Assembly: GCF_008373755.1 (NCBI RefSeq)
Contig: NZ_VUJV01000006.1
Span: 372,001-436,000 of the forward strand
Reading direction: 5' to 3'
DNA from: Nocardioides humilatus
GTDB taxonomy: Bacteria > Actinomycetota > Actinomycetes > Propionibacteriales > Nocardioidaceae
DNA: 64,000 bases
Shown here: positions 16,074 to 24,291 of the stretch, piece by piece
Layout of the letters: each line of letters begins with the position of its first letter
Numbering within the stretch: the stretch's first letter is position 1
Notes under the pieces: generated by a model
The model's input: only the letters and a program-made list of their open reading frames with translations
Told to the model about the DNA's origin: nothing
Database searches by the model: none
Translations under genes and position numbers: made by a program

Positions 16074-17237
16074 TCAGTTCGTCGGCTTCTCGGAACCGAC
16101 GACCCACATGGCGAAGAACTGCGACCCGCCGCCGTACGCGTGTCCCAGGGCCCGCCGTGCGCCGTCGACCTGGTGCTCGCCGGCCGCGCCGCGGACCTGG
16201 AGGGCAGCCTCGCCGAAGCGGAGCATGCCCGAGGCGCCGATCGGGTTGGACGAGAGCACGCCGCCGCTCATGTTGATCGGGAGCTTGCCGCCGATCGCGG
16301 TCTCGCCGGACTCGGTGAGCTTCCAGCCGTCACCCTCGGCCGTGAAGCCCAGGTTCTCGATCCACATCGGCTCGAACCAGGAGAACGGCACGTAGATCTC
16401 CGCGCAGTCGATCTCCTCGATCGGGTTGGTGATGCCGGTCTGCTTCCACAACGCGGCAGCGGCGTCACGGCCTGCCTGCGGGTTGACCTGGTCACGCTCG
16501 GCCGCGCTGGTCGCCTCGGAGCGCATCACGGTGCCGTGGATCCAGGCGGGGTTGGGCGAGGACTTGGCGGTGTCCTCGTCGACGATCACCAGAGCGCAGG
16601 CGCCGTCGCTGGAGGGGCAGGTCTCGTCGTACCGGATCGGGTCCCACAGCATCTGGGACGCCAGCACCGACTCAACCGTCGTGCCCTCGTTGTGGAGGTG
16701 CGCGTAGGGGTTCTTCAGCGCGTTGTTGCGGTCCTTGGCCGCCACGATCGCGCCGATGTGGGTCGGCGCCTGCGAGCGGCGAATGTAGGAGCGCACGTGG
16801 GGCGCGAAGTAGCCACCGGCGCCGGCGTGGACCGGCATGTTGAACGGCAGCGGCACCGAGAGCGCCCACATCGCGTTGGACTCCGACTGCTTCTCGTAGG
16901 CCACGGTCAGCACGCGCTTGTGCACGCCGGCCTGGACGAGTGAGGAGGCGACGATCGCGGTCGAGCCGCCGACGGAACCGGCCGTGTGCACGCGGAGCAG
17001 CGGCTTGCCCGCCGCGCCCAGCGCCTCGGCGAGGAACAGCTCGGGCATCATCACGCCCTCGAACAGGTCCGGCGCCTTGCCGACGACGATCGCGTCGATG
17101 TCGTCGAGCGTCAGGTTGGCGTCGAGGAGTGCGCGGTCGATGGCCTCGCGGCACAGGCCGGCCATCGAGACGTCCTTGCGCTGGGCGCGGTGGTGCGTCT
17201 GGCCGATACCGATCACGGCTGCAGGCTGCTTGCCCAT
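16074..17237 (-). CDS. ltp3: Thiolase-fold lipid-transfer protein Ltp3
   Basis: Protein of 387 aa matching my recollection of M. tuberculosis Ltp3 (Rv3523): SMAGLCREAIDRAL, KAPDLFEGVMMPELF, VHTAGSVGGS, QVNPQAGRDAAAALW, HAYGGGSQFF. It has the thiolase/SCP-x fold, but the N-terminal nucleophilic cysteine is replaced by A86. The start codon overlaps the ltp4 stop by 1 bp (TGATG), so the pair is translationally coupled. It lies in the KstR-type regulon. Relatives pair with DUF35 proteins and act on steroid side-chain CoA esters; thiolysis by the standard cysteine mechanism is unlikely. Confidence 0.9.
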   Translation of the reverse strand: MGKQPAAVIGIGQTHHRAQRKDVSMAGLCREAIDRALLDANLTLDDIDAIVVGKAPDLFEGVMMPELFLAEALGAAGKPLLRVHTAGSVGGSTAIVASSLVQAGVHKRVLTVAYEKQSESNAMWALSVPLPFNMPVHAGAGGYFAPHVRSYIRRSQAPTHIGAIVAAKDRNNALKNPYAHLHNEGTTVESVLASQMLWDPIRYDETCPSSDGACALVIVDEDTAKSSPNPAWIHGTVMRSEATSAAERDQVNPQAGRDAAAALWKQTGITNPIEEIDCAEIYVPFSWFEPMWIENLGFTAEGDGWKLTESGETAIGGKLPINMSGGVLSSNPIGASGMLRFGEAALQVRGAAGEHQVDGARRALGHAYGGGSQFFAMWVVGSEKPTN

Positions 17238-18286
17238 CAGAGAGTTCCTTCCAGGGTGCAGACGAGGTTCTGCTGCAGCGCGGGGCCGCTGGTGGCGTGG
17301 GCGAGGACCTTGTCGGCCTCACCGGACCAGATCTTCTTGGCCGCTTCGCCGACGCGGATGCCGCCGCCGGAGAACATCGGGTTGCTCGCGAGCGCTCCGC
17401 CGGACGGGTTGATCGCGACGTCGTCGCCGAGGCCGAGCTCGCGACGCAGGATGAGCTCCTGGTGGCTGAACGGCGCGTGCAGCTCGGCCACCTCGACACC
17501 GTCGAGGTCGAGAGCAGCACCTGCACGCTGGGCGGACGGCGACCGGGTCAGGTCACGCCCCATCCCCATCGGGTCGACGTTGTGGGCGATACCGGTCAGC
17601 CAGGCCGGACGCTCGCGCACCTCGCGGGCCTTGTCGCCGGCGGCGAGCACGATGGCCGCGACACCGTCGGTGACGGGGGAGCAGTCGTGCTTGCGGAGCG
17701 GGTCGGCGTACATCGGCCGCGCGAGCAGCTCCTCCACCGACGAGCCGCCCTTGCGGATCGCGTACTCGTTCTTCTCCGCGTCGGTCAGCGAGCGGTTGGC
17801 CACCTCGGCCATCGCGCGCTCGTCCCACAGCCCGGCGTCGATGCCGGCGCGGGCCTGCAGGCCGGCGAGCGACACGGTGTCGGGCCACAGCGGCGTCATC
17901 GTGTAGGGCTCGAGCTGGAGCGCGAGAGTACGGCGCAGCACGCCGGCCGAGCTCTTGCCGAAGGCGTAGACGAGGGCGGTGTCGACCTCGCCCGTCTGGA
18001 TCTTGATCCACGCCTCGTACATGGCCCAGGCCAGGTCCATCTCGACGTGGGACTCGTTGACCGGCGGGATGACGCCGATCGCGTCGACCGCCTGGACGAA
18101 CGAGAACGAGCGGCCGGCGAGGTAGTCGGAGGAGCCCGAGCACCAGAACCCGACGTCCTTCCGGGTCCATCCGGTCTGCTCGTAGAGCTCCTTGAAGACC
18201 GGCACGAGGAGCTCGACACAGGTCGGCGACCCGTCGAACTGGGGCATCTGTCGCTGGGCGAACCCGACGACGGCGACGTCACGCAT
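17237..18286 (-). CDS. ltp4: Thiolase-fold lipid-transfer protein Ltp4
   Basis: Protein of 349 aa matching Ltp4 (Rv3522) as I recall it: GFWCSGSSDYLAGR, NESHVEMDLAWAMYEA, GFG-like FGKSSAG, NPSGGALASNPM, HATSGPALQQN. The thiolase nucleophilic cysteine position is H80, so this is not a classical thiolase. It starts 18 bp after the double-DUF35 gene and is coupled to ltp3. The gene order DUF35-ltp4-ltp3 is the same as Rv3521-Rv3522-Rv3523. Likely a subunit of a steroid side-chain acyl-CoA processing complex in the cytosol. Confidence 0.9.
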   Translation of the reverse strand: MRDVAVVGFAQRQMPQFDGSPTCVELLVPVFKELYEQTGWTRKDVGFWCSGSSDYLAGRSFSFVQAVDAIGVIPPVNESHVEMDLAWAMYEAWIKIQTGEVDTALVYAFGKSSAGVLRRTLALQLEPYTMTPLWPDTVSLAGLQARAGIDAGLWDERAMAEVANRSLTDAEKNEYAIRKGGSSVEELLARPMYADPLRKHDCSPVTDGVAAIVLAAGDKAREVRERPAWLTGIAHNVDPMGMGRDLTRSPSAQRAGAALDLDGVEVAELHAPFSHQELILRRELGLGDDVAINPSGGALASNPMFSGGGIRVGEAAKKIWSGEADKVLAHATSGPALQQNLVCTLEGTL

Positions 18287-18304
18287 CTGTCTAGTTATCC
18301 CGTC

Positions 18305-19288
18305 TCAGAGGTGCTGCTTGTAGGTGTCGAAGTCGGCGTCCGGATCACCGGTCGGCGCGAAGTGGTCGATGTTCTCCAGCGAGTAGGCCCACTCGTCCTT
18401 CGGCTTCCACACCGCCTTGACCCGCATGCCCATCCGCACCTCGTCGGCGGGGACGCCGAGGATCAGGTGCAGCACCGCGATGTCGGCGCCGTCGAGAAGG
18501 ACGTAGGCCGAGACGTACGGCGGGGTGATCTTCTGGCCGAGGAACGGCACGTTAACGATGCAGAACGTCGTGATGGTGCCGGTCTGGGAGAGCTCGACCT
18601 CTTCTGCGGTCGGGGTGCCGTCGGCGGGGCAGGCGCTCCGCGGCGGCACGTAGACCTTCTGGCACGTCGGGCAGACCTGGCCCATGATCCGGCCCTCGTT
18701 GAGGCCGCGGTAGAAGAGCGACTCCTCGGGGGAGGCGGCGTAGTTGTAGTCGAGGGAGACGGTGGTGATCACGCCGGTGACGTCGTCCTCCTTGGTTTCG
18801 AGGCTCGCTGACGCTCGCACCTCAACCAGCGGCTGGGCCTCGGCCTCGCCGGGGGCGAGCGGCTCGAAGCACTCGATGTCGGTGATCGCACCGATGCGCT
18901 CGGGGGCCCAGCGCACCCGGACCCGCATACCGGTGCTGACGTCCTCGGGGGAGGCGACGTCGAGCGCGTGCAGCATCGGTACGTCGGCGCCGTCGAGCGT
19001 GACCAGCGCGAAGGCGAAGGGGCGGTCGAAGGGCTGCGCCTTCACCGGCTCGGGCACCCAGGTCCACGACGTGACCGTGCCGACCGACGAGACCTCGACG
19101 AAGTCGGTCGTCGCCTCGTGGGTGACCGGGTCGAACTCCAGCGGCGGCACCACGACGTCGCCTGCGGACGTGCGTCCGCCGACGACGACGCCGTCGCGAA
19201 GGCCGGAGAAGAAGCGACCGATGACTGGCCCGGTCGAGCGGGTGTAGTCGAAGGCGACCGTGACAGGCGCCTGCAGGGTGCGGCTCAT
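18305..19288 (-). CDS. Double DUF35 (OB-fold/zinc ribbon) acyl-CoA-binding protein, Rv3521-like
   Basis: Protein of 327 aa with two DUF35 units. The first (about 5-145) lacks zinc-ribbon cysteines; the second (about 170-320) has GQVCPTCQKVY and RSACPADG, with aspartate at the fourth position. DUF35 proteins such as ChsH2 partner thiolase-fold Ltp proteins in steroid side-chain cleavage; here ltp4 and ltp3 follow directly. The interdomain linker, residues 153-166 (PLVEVRASASLETK), is encoded by a REP-like repeat. The ATG at 19288 is chosen because a minus-strand TTGAAG/N17/TTCACT promoter with a KstR-type box in it lies 7 nt upstream; the in-frame ATGs further upstream fall inside that promoter. 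Confidence 0.85.
   Translation of the reverse strand: MSRTLQAPVTVAFDYTRSTGPVIGRFFSGLRDGVVVGGRTSAGDVVVPPLEFDPVTHEATTDFVEVSSVGTVTSWTWVPEPVKAQPFDRPFAFALVTLDGADVPMLHALDVASPEDVSTGMRVRVRWAPERIGAITDIECFEPLAPGEAEAQPLVEVRASASLETKEDDVTGVITTVSLDYNYAASPEESLFYRGLNEGRIMGQVCPTCQKVYVPPRSACPADGTPTAEEVELSQTGTITTFCIVNVPFLGQKITPPYVSAYVLLDGADIAVLHLILGVPADEVRMGMRVKAVWKPKDEWAYSLENIDHFAPTGDPDADFDTYKQHL
18792..18832. repeat. REP-like palindromic element inside a coding sequence
   Basis: A 41-bp copy (TTGGTTTCGAGGCTCGC ... CACCTCAACCAGCGG) of the repeats at 15162 and 15213, with GACGCTCGC in place of TCGCTCGC in the middle. It is read in frame as residues 153-166 of the double-DUF35 protein. Confidence 0.8.
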
Positions 19289-19295
19289 GGGCGAA

Positions 19296-19324
19296 AGTGA
19301 AACACGTTCTAGTTTCGGCTTCAA
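19296..19324 (-). promoter_or_regulatory. Promoter of the DUF35-ltp4-ltp3-echA12 operon
   Basis: On the minus strand TTGAAG (19319-19324), 17 nt and TTCACT (19296-19301), then 7 nt to the ATG at 19288. The KstR-type box occupies the spacer and -10. Confidence 0.4.
19298..19311. promoter_or_regulatory. KstR-type operator between DUF35 and LLM genes
   Basis: TGAAACACGTTCTA matches TNNAACNNGTTNNA exactly, the KstR operator consensus of cholesterol catabolism genes. It lies between two divergent start codons, so a bound repressor would block both directions. Confidence 0.75.
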
Positions 19325-19343
19325 GTAGGGCATCATGTGTCTC

Positions 19344-20387
19344 ATGAAGCTGGGACTGCAGTTGGGCTACTGGGGCGCACAGCCCCCGCAGGGTGTCGGC
19401 GAGATCGTCGCCGCGGCCGAGGATGCTGGTTTCGACGCGATCTTCACTGCCGAGGCCTGGGGGAGCGACGCGTTCACCCCGCTCGCCTGGTGGGGCAAGG
19501 ACACCTCGCGGGTCCGGCTCGGCACCTCGATCGTGCAGATGTCCGGTCGGGCTCCGACCTCCATCGCGATGCACGCCCTGACGCTCGACCACCTCACCAA
19601 CGGCCGCCTCATCCTCGGCATGGGCGTGAGCGGTCCCCAGGTCGTCGAGGGCTGGTACGGCCAGCCCTTCGCCAAGCCGCTCGCCCGCACCCGCGAGGTC
19701 GTCGAGATCATCCGCAAGGTGCTCGCCCGCGAGGCCCCGGTCACCAACGACGGCCCGCACTACCCGCTGCCGTTCAACGGGCCGGGCTCGGTGGGCCTGG
19801 GCAAGCCGCTCAAGCCGATCGTGCACCCGCTGCGTGCCGACATCCCGATCTGGCTCGGCGCCGAGGGTCCCAAGAACGTCGCCCAGACCGCCGAGATCGC
19901 CGACGGCTGGATCCCGATCTTCTACACGCCCAAGAGCGCCGGCATGTACCAGCCGTGGCTCGACGAGGGCTTCGCGCGTGAGGGTGCTCGCCGTACGCGG
20001 GAGACCTTCGAGATCGCCGCGACCTGCCACCTCCAGGTGACCACCAGCGAGGAGGAGCGGCAGGCCGTCATCCAGGGGATGAAGCCGGTCATCGCGCTCT
20101 ACATGGGCGGCATGGGCGCCAAGGACCAGAACTTCCACAAGAACGTGTTCGAGCGGATGGGCTACGGCGCCATCACCGACCAGGTGCAGGCGCTCTTCCT
20201 CGCACAGAAGCGCGAGGAGGCCACGGCGCTCATCCCCGACGACCTCGTCGAGGACATGCACATCGTGGGCGACGCGTCCTACGTCAAGGAGCGCGTCGCG
20301 CAGTGGGAGGAGACCGGCGTGACCACGCTGCTCCTCAGCTGCCGCAGCGCCGACGAGGTGCGCAGCGTCGCGGAGCTCCTGGCCTAG
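19344..20387 (+). CDS. F420-dependent LLM-class oxidoreductase, Rv3520c-like
   Basis: Luciferase-like monooxygenase-fold protein of about 347 aa (MKLGLQLGYWGAQPP). Family features are GFDAIFTAEAWGSDAFTPLAWW, TLDHLTNGRLILGMGVSGP and PIWLGAEGPKN. M. tuberculosis Rv3520c, which I recall as an F420-dependent oxidoreductase next to Rv3521-ltp4-ltp3, has the same arrangement and divergent position. It shares the KstR-type operator with the DUF35 operon, so it probably reduces or oxidises a steroid intermediate with F420 or FMN. Start 19344 matches the conserved N-terminus; ATG 19335 (GGG 4 nt upstream) is an alternative. Confidence 0.88.
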   Translation: MKLGLQLGYWGAQPPQGVGEIVAAAEDAGFDAIFTAEAWGSDAFTPLAWWGKDTSRVRLGTSIVQMSGRAPTSIAMHALTLDHLTNGRLILGMGVSGPQVVEGWYGQPFAKPLARTREVVEIIRKVLAREAPVTNDGPHYPLPFNGPGSVGLGKPLKPIVHPLRADIPIWLGAEGPKNVAQTAEIADGWIPIFYTPKSAGMYQPWLDEGFAREGARRTRETFEIAATCHLQVTTSEEERQAVIQGMKPVIALYMGGMGAKDQNFHKNVFERMGYGAITDQVQALFLAQKREEATALIPDDLVEDMHIVGDASYVKERVAQWEETGVTTLLLSCRSADEVRSVAELLA

Positions 20388-20395
20388 TTGCCCGC

Positions 20396-20803
20396 CTAGC
20401 CCCCTGAACCGCCCTCGGGGTGGTGCTGGAGCGCGTCGGGGTCGAGCCGCGGCGGCAGGTGCGTGAGCGCGTTCTGCACCAGCAGGGTGCGCGCCTTGAC
20501 GACCACTGCTCGCCGTACGCGACCGAGGTCGTCTCCGACCTGCTCCTCGACGACCAGACGCACCTGCTCGGCCGTGTAGGTCGGCCGGGTGCCCGGCGTG
20601 ACCTCGACGTCGGGCAGCGCGACCAGTGCTGGGAGGACCTGGTTGCCCAGGCCGTCGAGGAGCTGGAACCGCTCGTAGCGGCTCAACTCCTCCCAGGCGG
20701 CGTCCGGGTCGAGCTTGCGCTTGCGGACCACCTTGCTGTGCGCGTGCACGGACTTGGCCACGCCCGTGAGGGCCACGGTCAGCTCGTGCTCGGTGAATCG
20801 CAT
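20396..20803 (-). CDS. Conserved hypothetical protein
   Basis: Soluble, charged protein of 135 aa (MRFTEHELTVALTGVAK, RYERFQLLDGLGNQVLPALVALPDVEV). The sequence looks helical, has a basic KVVRKRKLD segment and a poorly conserved Gly/Ser-rich end. It is convergent with the LLM gene (8-bp gap) and back to back with the next hypothetical. No family recognised and no clear link with steroid metabolism beyond location. Confidence 0.7.
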   Translation of the reverse strand: MRFTEHELTVALTGVAKSVHAHSKVVRKRKLDPDAAWEELSRYERFQLLDGLGNQVLPALVALPDVEVTPGTRPTYTAEQVRLVVEEQVGDDLGRVRRAVVVKARTLLVQNALTHLPPRLDPDALQHHPEGGSGG

Positions 20804-20825
20804 GTGCCCAGCATGACGCGTCGGT

Positions 20826-20831
20826 TAGCGT
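20826..20831 (+). promoter_or_regulatory. -10 hexamer of the 127-aa hypothetical gene
   Basis: TAGCGT lies 6 nt before the ATG at 20838, with no Shine-Dalgarno sequence. Confidence 0.35.
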
Positions 20832-20837
20832 GCGGGC

Positions 20838-21221
20838 ATGATGCGGGCCCCGCATGAGAACGTCGCCACCGTCCTGGTGGATCCACGCGTGCTCGCGGAC
20901 CTGGAGCTCGAGCTGATGGAGCTCGACCTACGGCTGTGGCCGGTGGCGACAGCACCCATCTGTGCTGACGGCGAACGTCGGGCGTTCCAACTGCGGCGGA
21001 CCCTCCTGGTGAGCCAACGTGGCGCCTGGGACCTCGCGGCGACCTGGACGCCGGTGTGGATCAGCTTCGGCGACAGCTGGCGCCACGGCGCCGAGCCGCT
21101 CCCGTGGACAGCGCACCAGGCGCTGTGGCGCACGCTCGAGGCGCACGGTGCCCACGTGCGCTACCACCGCCGGCTCGGGGGAGTCGCTCCGCTGGAGGTC
21201 CCGCTCGAAGAGGCGGGGTAG
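20838..21221 (+). CDS. Hypothetical protein
   Basis: Protein of 127 aa, rich in Trp (WPVATAP, GAWDLAATWTPVW, GDSWRHG) and without a signal peptide or membrane helix. A leaderless start is supported by TAGCGT 6 nt upstream. Only 14 bp separate it from the operator of the fadD8-like gene, but it is upstream of that promoter and therefore probably not co-regulated. No family recognised. Confidence 0.6.
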   Translation: MMRAPHENVATVLVDPRVLADLELELMELDLRLWPVATAPICADGERRAFQLRRTLLVSQRGAWDLAATWTPVWISFGDSWRHGAEPLPWTAHQALWRTLEAHGAHVRYHRRLGGVAPLEVPLEEAG

Positions 21222-21224
21222 TGG

Positions 21225-21253
21225 TTGCCCGGGACTAGAACACGTTCTAGTCT
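21225..21253 (+). promoter_or_regulatory. Promoter of the fadD8-like gene
   Basis: TTGCCC (21225-21230), a 17-nt spacer and TAGTCT (21248-21253) lie 7 nt before the ATG. The KstR-type box sits between the two hexamers. Confidence 0.55.
21236..21249. promoter_or_regulatory. KstR-type operator of the fadD8-like gene
   Basis: TAGAACACGTTCTA matches TNNAACNNGTTNNA and is nearly perfectly palindromic; the flanks extend it to ACTAGAACACGTTCTAGT. It overlaps the -10 hexamer. Confidence 0.8.
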
Positions 21254-21260
21254 TGCGCCC

Positions 21261-22874
21261 ATGACGGACGACACGCTGCGGACCGGAGCCCACAACGGAC
21301 ACCTGATGGTGGCCGCCCTCAAGCGTCACAAGGACCGCCCGGTGATCCACCTCGGCGACGTGACGCTGACCGGTGGCCAGGTGGCGGAGCGGATCAGCCA
21401 GTACGTCCAGGCGTTCGAGTCGCTCGGCGCGGGGACCGGTTCGCCGGGCGCGCTGCTCGCGCTCAACCGTCCTGAGGTGCTGTTCATCCTGGGTGCCGGC
21501 CAGACCCAGGGCTACCAGCGCACGTCGCTGCACCCGCTCGGCTCTGCCGACGACCACGCCTACGTCATCAACGACGCCGGCATCAACACGTTGATCATCG
21601 ACCCCTACTTCGAGGCCCGGGCGCTCGAGCTGCTCGACAAGTGCCCCGGCCTGAAGCAGGTCCTCACGATCGGTCCGGTCCCGGAGTCGCTCGCGGCGGT
21701 CGGCTCCGACCTGACGGCCGTGGCGGCGACCTTCGACCCGGTGCCGCTCGAGGCGCGCCTGCTCGCGCCCGACCACATCGTGTCGCTCGTCTACACCGGC
21801 GGCACGACGGGCAAGCCGAAGGGCGTCATCGGCACCGTCGGCGCCATGAACACGATGAGCCAGGTCCAGCTCGCCGAGTGGGAGTGGCCCGCCAACCCGC
21901 GCTTCCTGATGTGCACCCCGCTGTCGCACGCCGGCGCGGCCTTCTTCGTGCCCAACGTGCTCAAGGGCGGGGTTCTCTTCGTCTCTGCGCGGTTCGACCC
22001 GGCCGAGGTGCTGGCGACCATCGAGGAGAAGAAGATCAACTCCCTCATGGTCGTCCCGACCATGCTCTACGCGCTGATGGACCACCCGGACTCGCACACC
22101 CGCGACCTGTCCTCGCTCGAGACCGTCTACTACGGCGCCTCGGCGATCAACCCGGTCCGCCTCAAGGAGGCGATCGAGCGGTTCGGCCCGATCTTCGCCC
22201 AGTACTACGGCCAGTCCGAGGCGCCGATGGCCATCACCTACTTCGCCAAGGGCGACCACGTCGACGCCGACGGCAAGCCGATCGAGAAGCGGCTGTCGTC
22301 CTGCGGCCGCCCGGCGGCCTTCATCCGTACGGCGCTCCTCGGCGAGGACGGCGAGCCCGTCAAGCAGGGTGAGCCCGGCGAGATCTGCGTCGCCGGTCCG
22401 CTGCTGACCGGCGGCTACTGGCAGCTGCCCGACCAGACCGCCGAGACGTTCCGTGACGGCTGGATGCACACCGGTGACGTGGCCCGCGAGGACGAGGACG
22501 GCTTCTGGTACATCGTCGACCGCACCAAGGACATGATCGTCACCGGCGGCTTCAACATCTTCCCGCGCGAGGTCGAGGACGTCGTCGCCGAGCACCCGCT
22601 GGTCGCCCAGGTCGGCGTGATCGGTACGCCGCACGAGAAGTTCGGCGAGGCGGTCACCGCGATCGTCGTACTCCGTCCGGACGCGCCGACCGACGAGGCG
22701 TCGATCGCGACCATGACCGAGGAGATCAAGGCCGCGGTCAAGGAGCGCAAGGGCTCGGTGCACGTGCCCAAGGACGTCATCGTGACCGACGCGCTGCCGC
22801 TCACCGCGCTTGGCAAGCCGGACAAGAAGGCCCTGCGTGCGCAGTACTGGACGGGGGAGCGCTCCGTCGGCTGA
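21261..22874 (+). CDS. Acyl-CoA synthetase, FadD8-like
   Basis: AMP-forming CoA ligase of 537 aa. Motifs are the P-loop YTGGTTGKPKG (178-188), YYGQSEAPM, the HTGDVAREDEDGFWYIVDR core and FPREVEDVV. The sequence tracks my recollection of mycobacterial FadD8 (HNGHLMVAALKRHK, EWEWPANPRFLMCTPLSHAGAAFF). It would activate a fatty acid or steroid-derived acid to its CoA ester. A KstR-type operator overlaps its promoter, placing it in the steroid regulon. The ATG at 21261 is 7 nt from the -10, so the mRNA is probably leaderless. Confidence 0.9.
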   Translation: MTDDTLRTGAHNGHLMVAALKRHKDRPVIHLGDVTLTGGQVAERISQYVQAFESLGAGTGSPGALLALNRPEVLFILGAGQTQGYQRTSLHPLGSADDHAYVINDAGINTLIIDPYFEARALELLDKCPGLKQVLTIGPVPESLAAVGSDLTAVAATFDPVPLEARLLAPDHIVSLVYTGGTTGKPKGVIGTVGAMNTMSQVQLAEWEWPANPRFLMCTPLSHAGAAFFVPNVLKGGVLFVSARFDPAEVLATIEEKKINSLMVVPTMLYALMDHPDSHTRDLSSLETVYYGASAINPVRLKEAIERFGPIFAQYYGQSEAPMAITYFAKGDHVDADGKPIEKRLSSCGRPAAFIRTALLGEDGEPVKQGEPGEICVAGPLLTGGYWQLPDQTAETFRDGWMHTGDVAREDEDGFWYIVDRTKDMIVTGGFNIFPREVEDVVAEHPLVAQVGVIGTPHEKFGEAVTAIVVLRPDAPTDEASIATMTEEIKAAVKERKGSVHVPKDVIVTDALPLTALGKPDKKALRAQYWTGERSVG

Positions 22875-22888
22875 CCGACGGGCGCGCG

Positions 22889-23428
22889 TCAGCGGGGGAA
22901 CCGGTCGAGGAGAGCGTGGATGATCACGAGCTTCGCCTCGACCTCCTCCGGCGTGTGCAGTCCCTCGCGGGTGACCAGCAGCCAGTCGCCGCAGAGGCGC
23001 CAGGGCGGGTCGCCCTCGAGCGTCATCGCCCGGACGACCTCGGGCCGGGTCAGGTCCGGAGTCAGGCCGTGGCGCACCGCGACGACGGAGTGGTGGTGCT
23101 GGACGCCGCGGGTGTAGCTGCCTCCGCCTGAGCGGGTGAGGTAGCCGAGGTCGAAGGCGACGAAGTCGCGGCGTCCGTGGCGGCCGCGGAAGACGTGGGT
23201 CGCCGTACGGCCGGTGCCCTGGTCGAACGGCTCGCCGTCGAAGAGGCCGAGCAGCCGCTTGTCCTTGGGCGTGAAGTCCCACTCGCGGTGCGCGGCGTAC
23301 GCCGGCATCCCGACCGCGCGTGCCGCGGCCTCTCGTCGGGCGCGAATCCCGCGCCGGATGCTGACCCACGACACGACGCCGCAGATCGCAGCGCCGGCCG
23401 CCAGTCCGATCAGGTCCGCGGGCGCCAT
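22889..23428 (-). CDS. Membrane-anchored hypothetical protein
   Basis: Protein of 179 aa with one N-terminal transmembrane helix (about 4-24, DLIGLAAGAAICGVVSWV) followed by a basic RRGIRARREAAAR stretch and a cytosolic domain (FTPKDKRLLGLFDGEPFDQGTGRTATHVFRGRH). The pattern suggests a membrane-tethered domain of the kind found in many actinobacterial unknowns. It is convergent with the fadD8-like gene and lies 33 bp after echA19's 3' side on the same strand, but no shared function can be inferred. Confidence 0.7.
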   Translation of the reverse strand: MAPADLIGLAAGAAICGVVSWVSIRRGIRARREAAARAVGMPAYAAHREWDFTPKDKRLLGLFDGEPFDQGTGRTATHVFRGRHGRRDFVAFDLGYLTRSGGGSYTRGVQHHHSVVAVRHGLTPDLTRPEVVRAMTLEGDPPWRLCGDWLLVTREGLHTPEEVEAKLVIIHALLDRFPR

Positions 23429-23461
23429 GCCCGCGAACCTATAACGCGAGAAGCGGCGCGG

Positions 23462-24244
23462 TCAGGCGCCCTTGAAGGCCGGCGGGCGCTTCTCGAGGAA
23501 GGCGCGCGGGCCCTCCTTGGCATCGTCGGAGGAGAAGACAGCGGCGCCGACGCGCGCGTCGTCCTTCCAGCAGTCGTCCTCGTGCTTGCCCTCGGAGTCG
23601 CGCATCGTCTTGAGGATCGCCTGCACGGCGAGCGGGCCGTTGGCGGCGATCATGTCCGCGATCTCGTGGGCCTTGGCCAGCGCCTGGCCGTCCGGCACGA
23701 CGTGCCCGATCAGGCCGAGCTCCTTGGCCTCGGGGGCGAGAAGCGTGCGGCCGGTGAGCAGGAGCTCGGCGGCGACGGTGTAGGGGATCTGGCGGGGGAG
23801 ACGTACGGCGGACCCGCCCATCGGGTAGAGGCTCCATCGGGCCTCGGCCACGCCGAACTTCGCCGACTCGCCCGCGACCCGGATGTCGGTGCCCTGGAGG
23901 ATCTCGGTGCCGCCCGCGATGGCGGGACCCTCGACGGCCGCGATGAGCGGCTTGGTGAGGCGGAAGCCCTTGAGCAGGCCCTTGATGACCGTGGGGTCGT
24001 ACTCGCCGGACTCGAAGCTCTCCGACGGCGGCTTCTCGTCGGCGGCCTTGAGGTCCATGCCGGCGCAGAAGTAGCCGCCGGCGCCGGTGAGGATGCACAC
24101 GCGGATCTCGGGGTCCTCATTCACGCGGTCCCACGCGGACTCCATGATGCGCAGCATCTCGGAGGACAGCGCGTTGCGCCGCTCGGGACGGTTCATGGTG
24201 ACGACCAGCTTGTGGCCGTCCTGCTCGACGAGGCAATCACTCAC
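23462..24244 (-). CDS. echA19: Enoyl-CoA hydratase EchA19
   Basis: Crotonase-fold hydratase of 260 aa. Both catalytic glutamates are present, E114 (GGTEILQG) and E134 (FGVAEARW), 20 residues apart. Similarity to remembered EchA19 (Rv3516) is strong: [44 protein letters not shown]. EchA19 hydrates steroid side-chain enoyl-CoA. It is divergent from fadD19 across a KstR-type operator, as in M. tuberculosis where the two genes are neighbours. GTG 24244 is chosen because TAGCGT lies 7 nt upstream; GTG 24253 is the alternative. Confidence 0.92.
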   Translation of the reverse strand: MSDCLVEQDGHKLVVTMNRPERRNALSSEMLRIMESAWDRVNEDPEIRVCILTGAGGYFCAGMDLKAADEKPPSESFESGEYDPTVIKGLLKGFRLTKPLIAAVEGPAIAGGTEILQGTDIRVAGESAKFGVAEARWSLYPMGGSAVRLPRQIPYTVAAELLLTGRTLLAPEAKELGLIGHVVPDGQALAKAHEIADMIAANGPLAVQAILKTMRDSEGKHEDDCWKDDARVGAAVFSSDDAKEGPRAFLEKRPPAFKGA

Positions 24245-24251
24245 GGGGGCC

Positions 24252-24257
24252 ACGCTA
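24252..24257 (-). promoter_or_regulatory. -10 hexamer of echA19
   Basis: On the minus strand TAGCGT lies 7 nt before the GTG at 24244. The KstR-type box is 10 bp further upstream, where the -35 would be contacted. Confidence 0.4.
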
Positions 24258-24266
24258 GCGAAAAAC

Positions 24267-24280
24267 TGGAACGTGTTCTA
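24267..24280. promoter_or_regulatory. KstR-type operator between echA19 and fadD19
   Basis: TGGAACGTGTTCTA matches TNNAACNNGTTNNA. On the plus strand it overlaps the first two bases of the fadD19 -10 hexamer TAGTCT (24279-24284), which is 7 nt before the GTG start. Confidence 0.78.
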
Positions 24281-24291
24281 GTCTTGGAAGC

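Noticed and set aside
20142-20158. KstR-like motif AAGAACGTGTTCGA inside the LLM gene
   Set aside because: It misses the outer T of the consensus and lies deep inside a coding sequence, far from any start.
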